Shown here: piece by piece, positions 56,860 to 64,000 of the stretch
How the letters are laid out: each line of letters begins with the position of its first letter
Position numbering within the stretch: position 1 is the stretch's first letter
Assembly: GCA_022316685.1 (NCBI GenBank)
Contig: JAKJHU010000046.1
Coordinates: 3,526,001 to 3,590,000, forward strand
Length of the DNA: 64,000 nucleotides
Direction of reading: 5' to 3'
DNA from: Progne subis subis
Taxonomy: Eukaryota > Chordata > Aves > Passeriformes > Hirundinidae
Position numbers and translations under genes: made by a program
Notes under the pieces: model-generated
The model's input: only the letters and a program-made list of their open reading frames with translations
Told to the model about the DNA's origin: nothing
Database searches by the model: none

Positions 56860-57130
56860 AGAAAAATAGCTCGGGCAAACGAGAGCGAAGCCGGGGCTTT
56901 CTCGGCGGCCGCCCCGCAGGGAGCCGAGCGGGGCCGGTCCCCGCTCCTCGGCCGAGCCAGCCCCGCGCCGCGCGTGGGTGAGCCGCGGGTGGGAGACGCA
57001 CCGGGGAAGGCTCGGACGGGGGCCAGGCTGCCGCCGGCACCGGGAGCCGCAGCCCCGCCGAGGACGCGCCTGCCTCCGCTCCCCGGCGTGCGGTGCCTGC
57101 GTGCGGTTTTCCTGGGCTGGCTTTGGGCTG
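56860..57130. promoter_or_regulatory. Small CpG island
   Basis: CpG-dense stretch between AT-rich candidate enhancers. No gene recognised. Confidence 0.45.
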
Positions 57131-57197
57131 CTTCGCAGGAGGCGCTAATTAGAGTGTAACTGCCAGGTCATTGATTTCGTGTTACCAGAGTTGTTGT

Positions 57198-57206
57198 TGT
57201 TTTTTC

Positions 57207-57265
<59 letters not shown>

Positions 57266-57284
57266 CTTTCTTTTTTTTTTTTTT
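57198..57284. repeat. Long T-rich tract
   Basis: About 85 bp of T with five C interruptions, inserted between two AT-rich candidate enhancer blocks. Confidence 0.95.
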
Positions 57285-57479
57285 CCCCCTCCACACATGA
57301 AATATCAGCCCAGCTCACAGGCAGTAAGAGCTGGGTTGGGGATAGTCTCAGAGATCCCCCAGACCCACAAAACCCAATTAACCTAATACACGCACACTGC
57401 TGGCTGGGGAGTTTCAAGCTCCAGACCCGCGGATCTGTCTGTTTTCCCTTTGTTGCTTTGTTGTAAGTCTCCTTCTGAA

Positions 57480-58115
57480 GACGACATCTGAATGCAGGGA
57501 GCATTATCAATGACTTTTAAATAATAACAAAGGGGGAAAAAAATAAAAATAATCAGCCCCGCCTCTTCTAGTTTCAATTACTCTAATTAAAAACCCGAAA
57601 GGCAATTCCTAGGCAATACCTAATAACAGAATTAGCAATCGGATCCATCATTTCACACGGGGATTTACTTGCAGGGGTTCTCTGCGAGCTCTATTAATAA
57701 TAATAAAAAATCCTGCTAACCCTCTTTTTAAAATTAATAACTCTGTAATTATAATAATTTTATGTGCCTTTTTATAAGAAGAGGTTAATGTTGCCACAGT
57801 CTGGGGATGGGAAGGATGAAGTGAAGCGAAATACTGCTGCTTAAACTGACACCTTCCTATTTTATTAGGAGACATTATTATTATCAGACATCTGCAGGTA
57901 GAGAATTAAAATTAAAATCGCTTTCAACAATTCAATACACTTTTTATCAGCCATCTATCTGAAAATCATGAACATTCATCATCGGAGGCATTCTCCCTGA
58001 AAACAAGAACCCATTCAAATTTTATACAAATTATCATATTTATCATAGTCTGAAACTCTGGAGTAACATCTCCACAAACTGTCTGCTAACTCCCCAGGGA
58101 ACTGAATTCCACTCC
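57480..58115. promoter_or_regulatory. Long AT-rich candidate enhancer upstream of PAX2
   Basis: About 630 bp of repeat-free AT-rich DNA densely packed with ATTA words. Examples are TTTCAATTACTCTAATTAAA, AATAACTCTGTAATTATAAT, TTAGGAGACATTATTATTAT, AAAATCGCTTTCAACAATTC and CAAATTATCATATTTATCAT. It contains the strongest ultraconserved-like texture in the window and lies 22 kb upstream of exon 1. Conservation needs an alignment. Confidence 0.45.
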
Positions 58116-58440
58116 GCAGTCGCTCAGAGCAATTCTCGCTTCCTCTCCCTCTCTCCCGGCCCTTTCACACTATCTGCTTCCCGCGACTCCGCAGCCCCCA
58201 GAACAGAGGGAGCGAGGACGCAGAGGGAAGGGGGTGGCGGGAGAAGGATGCGGCGACAAACAACATTAAAATAACACACAACAAGGGGAAATGCGTCCCT
58301 ACTTCTTGCAAGAGAAAGAAGTTTCGCCTGATGTAGGAGACTCTAAAGATAAAAACCCACTCTGCTGATTTTGGGAGAATGGCATCGGTTTATCTTTGAA
58401 GTTGAGGTCTTGGGATGAGACCAGTTTTAGGAGCAGAATA

Positions 58441-58493
58441 TTAGTAATAATAGCAATAGCAATAGCAATAATAATAATAATAATAATAATAAT
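58441..58493. repeat. (AAT)n/(AATAGC)n microsatellite
   Basis: AATAGC repeated three times, then AAT/ATA trinucleotides. Confidence 0.9.
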
Positions 58494-58581
58494 AGATCCT
58501 CGCCAGTTTGGTGGGAGTTTTTAGGTTTTTTTTTTCTGGGCTTTGGTTGTTTTGGATTTTGTGGGGTTCTTTGTCGGGTCG

Positions 58582-58617
58582 GTTTTTTTTTTTTTTTTTT
58601 TTTTTTTGTTTTGTTTT

Positions 58618-58652
<35 letters not shown>

Positions 58653-58655
58653 TTT
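58582..58655. repeat. Poly-T and (TTTA)n
   Basis: About 25 T, then TGTTTTG, then about nine TTTA units. Confidence 0.9.
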
Positions 58656-58824
58656 TAATCCCCCTTGTAGAATTCCATCAGCGCGGGGAAAGACATTGGC
58701 TGTTATTTGTGTGGGCACTAGATGCTGGTGACAAACGACACGAATCCGTGCTTCCTGTTTGCGGGTTTGGACGAGACAAATCACTTCCCACGCTTTGCTA
58801 ATGACATAAAGTTCATCAGTGCTG

Positions 58825-58985
58825 AATCAGGGGCTGGAGCCGCGCCGGCTCCACGCCTTCCTGCATCCCCTCCGCAGATGCGCTGCTCGAGCCGAGGGAC
58901 CGGCGGCGCGGAGCGGCTCTGCCCCGGCCACGGGCCCCAGCCCCGGCCCCGCCGCCCCCGGCCCCGCGCATCTCAGCACCGCGGA
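58825..58985. promoter_or_regulatory. Small CpG island
   Basis: CpG-dense stretch immediately left of an AT-rich candidate conserved block. No gene recognised. Confidence 0.4.
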
Positions 58986-58989
58986 AAAA

Positions 58990-59185
58990 AAGTAGTTCCA
59001 ATACAATGTTTGTTAACTAGGTTATCTAGGCTGTAGAAGATTTTAATGTTGAATTTTATAGCTTTACCACGCTCTACCGTCCTTGTGAATATTGTAATAT
59101 TGCATTTTTTACAAGTTACTCTTCTGTTAATGTTCCAGCTAGTAACTTTTATAATCCTCCTCAATGAAATTTTTTTGTATTCTTC
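58990..59185. promoter_or_regulatory. Candidate conserved element, most distal
   Basis: ACAATGTTTGTTAACTAGG, GTGAATATTGTAATATTGCA and CTGTTAATGTTCCAGC in a repeat-free AT-rich block that follows a small CpG island. Right of it the sequence loses this texture. Confidence 0.35.
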
Positions 59186-59299
59186 CGCACCGTTAACCTC
59201 AATGGCGGCACCTCAGCCCCTGGCAGGAGGCAAAGATGAAATGAATTCCTCTTTAATCAGAAATAATAATAATAAAAACACACACAAGGCTCCCTCTGC

Positions 59300-61280
59300 C
59301 TTTTATTTCAGTTTCCCTTTTCGGGGAGGGGGTGATGCCTTGGGAGTCCCCAGCCCCTGTCCCCCGCCGTGCTCCCTGGGTGTGCCTCTGGGCCAGGGGT
59401 GGTGATGGCCCAGCCCCGGTCACTTCACTGGGCATGGGCGCTACAGCCCGCCCAGCTCTGGCCCCTCTGCCCCCCATCCTATCCTTTGCCGCTGTATTCT
59501 GCTGGCAGCCTGGAAGCTGGCAATGCAGCAGACGTGAGCAGGAGGCCTTCTCAGGGCTGTCCACAAGAAGGGAAAGTTAGGCACTTATTTTCCCTCTTTT
59601 TCGGTAATTCTGTTTGTGGGTTGATTGAGATGCTCCACAGAGCAGCAGCTTTAGAGCAAGTCCTGCTGGTGTCGGTCAGCTGAGCTCGACTGGCTCTCTG
59701 GTTTCTGTTGGTCGCAGCTGGGCTGGGGGTGCCCAAGTCCTAGCTGTTTGTTTTGCTGAGTAGTCTGAGATGCATCTAGAAGAGGTACATGTTCAGAAAA
59801 TGCACTCAGATGGTCGGCTAATGAAGTAAATCACTTTGGATGAAATAAAGCTGGAAATCACTTCCCCCTCGCCCCCACAAGCTCTCCAACTTCTAGATGC
59901 CCATAAAAATTAATCAGACTTGCAAGCAGAAATGATCATCAACTAGCAGAAAAAGGAATCATGAAGTAGCAATGAACTGAGTGCCTGTTAGCTGAGGGGC
60001 TGCATTTTGAACAAGGGTTGGACGCAGTTATTTCCTTCGGTTGCTAGCATTTAAGAACTTCAGTTCAGCCTGAGTCTTGTGTCAGTGAAATACTGGAGGG
60101 GTTTCTGCATTCGTTGCAGGGCATATGTGGGGGCTGCCTCAGCCTTATCTACCATCTACCTTCAGAAACTGCCCTGACAGCTCTTGGAATACTGTCCCCA
60201 AGAACACCCTGACAGTAATTTTGCTCAGTCCCATCTCCTGGAGTCAAGTGATTAAACCCAACTCCCAGCTTTGGTGTATTTTCAACTAATACAGTTGTGA
60301 GGAAAAGTCTAGCTCAAACCTTAGCAATAAAATGAGAAGGATGTAAAGTTTTTAAATTTGTTTGTGTCTCAAGCTATAACTGATTTGTGAACTGATACAG
60401 GGTTTGGGGATGACAGTGGGAATCTTGTGTATTTTATGAATGAAAACATTTTTCTTTTTTAAAAACACACAAGATTACTAGTAATTTCTGAATATAATTT
60501 TTCTCTTAGAAGTCTATAGCAGGGTAATCACATAAATTCTTATGGTCCAGTGTTAAAGAATAACCTGAAACCAAAACACACAAATAAAAAGCCCTTAATT
60601 TTAAAAATTTATTTTTAGTTATACTATTCCTTTTAAAATTTATTTTTAAAGGCGAACAAGTCCAATAGTTAAAAGTTTCTCTTCAAAAATAAAATGGTTC
60701 ATGTAGGCAGGATTATTTTAACAGAAATGTCATCATTTAGCTCGTTAATACTCTGGTGTCACCTCGGAAGGCAAAGATACAGACTAGTCTTTGCTCTAAA
60801 ATCTTCATTTAGGAAAGAATTTATCTTCAAAGCACCCATCTGAGAACCTTATGGGGTGCTTTTCAGAAATGCTTTTCAAAGCACAGAGCAGGTAAGTAGG
60901 AAAAATGTACAGTGTTTCTGTGTTACTGGTAAGAAGCAAAGGCAAAAAATGATGGAAGGCGCAGAGAAAAAGAATAGCAGATCTGGGAACCAGGTTATTG
61001 CTAATGTGGTAAAGAACTATTAAACAAAATGTTTAAGTTGTCTCCTCAGGCTTGGACAAAATCAAGAGCAAGTTTGACCTTCTCTTGCCTAGAGAGCAGC
61101 AGGTCACACCAGGTTTCCTGAATCCCACAGAGAAGCAGCTCCTCTTGGCAGAAGCACTCTGGCAGTTCTCGAGTGCTCTTTCTTGGGACGTCTGTGCAGG
61201 GGCACAGGCTATAGAGCACTCTGTTCTGAGCAAGGCTTGGACGTCAGGCTGCTTGCATCCGACTGGGACAAAGTACCTTT
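59300..61280. other. Intergenic sequence, nothing recognised
   Basis: Ordinary unique sequence of mixed composition, including a near-direct repeat of TTTTAAAAATTTATTTTTAG-type sequence at 60598-60650. No gene, RNA or known repeat recognised. Confidence 0.6.
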
Positions 61281-61900
61281 TCCTGAGAAATGGTGTCAGA
61301 TGTCCCTGTGGACTTCGATGCTCTGACCAACCTCACCTGTGGCCTCCACATGCCTCACACCCTCCCTCCCATGGGCTGGGTCTATTTAAGCTCAGACCTG
61401 AGCCTTACTCCATTTATGTGGTAGGTGGACCTGTTTTCCTGACCCTTTGGGTAGACTGTGACCTTGCCTTGTAGGTAGCTTGTTTCCTGGCTGTCCCCCT
61501 TGCACATCTTACAGTTTACCTGCAATTATGTCTGTTAGGTGTGACTTTTGCGTGGTCTTTAGGCCCATGTTGCAGCATTTTTTCCAGTCCTGTCTGACCC
61601 TGTCGATGGAGCCTGCTGGCAGCTCCTGGCTGTGCCCAGGCACTGTGCAATGCTGCCCCACCACTGTGCCTGTGCTGGCGCTGCCCTGGGACCCTGGCTT
61701 GCACTCCCTGAGTGCTCAGCTGGCCCTCGTTCTTCCCTCACAGATGTCCTTGCTTGTCCCACAGAATTACTGCAGCCCTCTTGAGGTTTGCATTTTTTTG
61801 AGAGTTGATGTTGCAAACAGAGGCCTGAAGGCTCCATCAAGGAGGTTCTTGATACTGTTTGTTTGTATCCTGGCTGCAGTCAAGGATTAGAAAGATGATC
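61281..61900 (+). mobile_element. Possible solo LTR-like fragment
   Basis: A TATA-like CTATTTAAGCTCAGACC (61382-61398) is followed by GC-balanced, C/T-rich sequence resembling the R/U5 texture of avian endogenous-retrovirus LTRs. No TG...CA ends, primer-binding site or target duplication could be fixed, and no viral protein frame is present. Very tentative. Confidence 0.15.
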
Positions 61901-63560
61901 TAAAAGCCTATACTCCTCAGTGTTTTTCACCATGAGAGCTCAATAAATGCAAGGTAAGAGTTTAATATTTTGGGAAATGTTTGCAGTTAAGATGTGTCCC
62001 TCTTCTGTTGTCTGTGAAATCAATATTTAAAACCCTTTCCTAGGATCGGTGAAGGATTCCTGGTCAGACAAAATTTGATGGAGAGATTAAGAACATTCCC
62101 TTTCCCCTTCTTCTTCCCTTTCTTCCCTTTACAGTTTGGATACTTTTTTTTCAGCTCAGCACCTTTGTAGTCTCCAATTCTTCCTTATAGAGACTTTAAA
62201 CTTCTTTTTACTACCTCTTCTCATATTTAACATCTGTGTTAGGATATCTTAGTGCCAGTACCTTTTTTTCCTGAAGCTTTTGAAAATATTCCAAGAATGC
62301 ATTGCTAGATGCTTTTCTGGTATGACCATGTTTGCTCTTGTATGAGCCCTTATGGCCAAAAAACCCATATGAAAATTTGCAAGCCTTGGCTTTAATTTGG
62401 TGTTCTCTTAGTCTGGGACAGTACCCCCCCACATGTTTGCTGTGGATGTGAAACAAAGTTAACTTGAATTTTTTTTCATTTTAACAATAAAAATACAGCA
62501 GAGTTTTTTCTCAAAATTATTTTATTTTTCCTGAAACTCAGTGCTCCTCTTCTGAAGAAAAATTATATGCAATTTGAAGCTAGCTTACGACTGCTGAAGT
62601 GATTTGGATACAGATATGCCAAAGTGTCTTGTGTGTAAGTGCTAGCAGTTTTGGACTTAGCACCTCATACGTCTTGGGGGTAGAGTTAGGGAAAAGAGAA
62701 AGAAAGACATAATTCCAAAACAAGTAAGTTCGTACACATAGCTTTTCCATTACTAGCAGATCACTGACTGGTGAAGAAAATATACTTTCAAAAAAGTATG
62801 AAAAATTCCCATTGGAAAGATCAGTGGTGACCTAGCACCTTTGGAGAGAGGAAAACCTTCTTCCGGGCAGGTGAGAATTCAAATTCACATCAGTGATTGT
62901 GTTGATGGTGTAAGTGTGTGTGTCAGAGACCATGATGTCCTCACCCTGTCTCAGCTGCCTGGCCGCCTGTGCCAGCGCTTGCACAGATCTGCGCCGTCAC
63001 TTCGGCGGAGGCTGGCGAGAACTGGGTGCCTGCTGGTGAGTCCAGAGAGGAAAGCCGTGTGTGTTTGCCAGGAAGCTGGAGGCACAGAGCTGTGCAGCGG
63101 GAAAGAGAGTGCAGGGTGGGAAAGGGGGAGAGAGTGCAAGCAGGTACTGCTCATCCGGGCAAAACAAGCCTTACCACTGTCGTCATCTGTCGTGCTGCAC
63201 GGGCAGGAATTCGGATACTGGCTGTAAGGTCGCTCTGCACAGCTCACTGTGGGCTCCTGATCCCTTGCCTGGGACCTGGTACTGCTGTAGTACAAGTAGC
63301 AGTGGTGGGCACAGGGAGTGGGGCAGAATTTTTTTCTCTTAAACTGGTTTGTGTGGAATCTTTAATGTTAATTATAGGAACAGATACCTGCAGTTTAGGA
63401 CTGTTCCACATTGCTAACCTAGTGATGAACAGCAAAGAGAAAAAGAGCTTAATCTTTAGTAAAGAACAACTCTTCCCCTTATAGAAATGTCAGCAATTCA
63501 TTTCTCAGTAAGGTTGCTTTGCACACACAAAAATCAACATGACTTAAAAGTAACTTCTGT
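61901..63560. other. Intergenic sequence, nothing recognised
   Basis: Unique sequence without exon, RNA or repeat that I can support. The 81-codon minus-strand frame at 62211-62456 has no recognisable family. Confidence 0.55.
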
Positions 63561-64000
63561 AGGTTTGCAGTGTATTTGCAGTCTCTGTAAGCATGTTCAA
63601 ATATGCATGTTGCATGCATGTCTTGTACATGAGTAAGTATTAATTTGCCTTAGCATGTCTACAGGGCTTTGCATATGGTATCTGTGCTGTGATGCATGTG
63701 AATGCTTGGGTGGTGAATGAATAGGAGAAGGAATGCATCTCTGCAAATGAAGGCATCCTCAAACATGCACACATGCCTGAGAGTGAGGTGAGAAAATGTG
63801 TGTGCCTATGTGATAACATAAGTTCCTCTGTGTATCCCGGAACACTTGGTGGATGCCCAAATGCAGGCAGCCTGGGGATTCTTATATGTGGACACGTTTG
63901 CAGGTGTCTGAGTCATGAGTAGGAATGTGTGGGGCACATGTGAATATGAGCCTGCACATGGCTGAACATGGATGTGTGGGTAAGGGAGCACAAGCAAGCT
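63560..64000. repeat. TG/CA-rich segment at the right edge
   Basis: Many TGCATG, CATGTGTGTG, GCACATGTGAATATG and GATGTGTGGG words without a fixed period, continuing off the window. It resembles the eroded TG-rich stretches of intron 3. Confidence 0.35.

Larger units (their letters stand above)
36261..64000. other. Region upstream of PAX2, no gene recognised
   Basis: Nearly 28 kb right of the promoter contains no coding sequence I can support. From 36 to 59 kb it alternates CpG islands with AT-rich blocks rich in TAATTA/ATTA, SOX and PBX-type words. This is the texture of a developmental-gene regulatory domain. From about 59.3 kb to the edge CpG density falls and the sequence becomes ordinary intergenic DNA, with a possible LTR-like fragment near 61.3-61.9 kb and a TG-rich end. 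In mammals the next upstream gene is HIF1AN at a long distance (established knowledge), which fits the absence of a gene here. Confidence 0.75.

Noticed and set aside
62211..62456. 81-codon minus-strand frame with His/Lys-rich sequence
   Set aside because: No recognised family, no flanking splice or promoter signal; consistent with chance.

Overview
This window is vertebrate genomic DNA carrying the 5' half of the developmental transcription-factor gene PAX2 on the minus strand. Four coding exons are readable, each with GT-AG splice sites and matching phases: exon 1 (35287-35329, the start codon and first 14 residues), exon 2 (31268-31436) and exon 3 (29689-29886), which carry nearly all of the paired domain, and exon 4 (1116-1201). 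Together they encode residues 1-165. The octapeptide, partial homeodomain and transactivation exons must lie beyond the left edge. PAX2 is preferred over PAX5 and PAX8 because of its N-terminus (MDMHCKADPFSAMHP), the [10 protein letters not shown] and AEGICDNDT segments of exon 3, and [10 protein letters not shown] in exon 4.

Layout, left to right: 1-1115 is the start of intron 4. Intron 3 (1202-29688, 28.5 kb) is mostly unique sequence with decayed SINE/LINE/MITE relics, eroded TG-rich stretches and several AT-rich, homeodomain-site-rich blocks that look like conserved non-coding elements. 28.9-36.3 kb is a CpG-rich core holding exons 3, 2 and 1 and the presumed TATA-less promoter just right of exon 1. 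From 36.3 to 64 kb I see no gene. This upstream regulatory landscape alternates CpG islands (about 37.3, 41.2, 42.5, 44.3, 46.8, 49.6, 51.3, 53.5, 56.9 and 58.8 kb) with AT-rich candidate enhancers, and carries long microsatellites such as (GGAAG)38, (TTCC)n, (CCAT)n, (ATGG)n and long T or A tracts.

Organism: probably a sauropsid, most likely a bird, less certainly a crocodilian or turtle. Reasons are the absence of Alu or L1 sequence, low interspersed-repeat content, only very old MIR-like and CR1/L3-like relics plus a palindromic MITE, many simple repeats, and GC-rich CpG islands. No diagnostic lineage-specific repeat was found, so this is an inference.

I found no second protein gene, RNA gene, CRISPR array or clearly new biological system. 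The open frames elsewhere are explained by GC-rich or simple-repeat sequence. The most interesting signals are regulatory or structural: a CAGCAG tandem acceptor behind a 23-T tract at PAX2 exon 2, a full-length decayed palindromic MITE, a duplicated perfect hairpin, complementary purine/pyrimidine microsatellites upstream of the promoter, and several clustered transcription-factor motifs. All conservation claims rest on sequence texture, since no alignment could be run.
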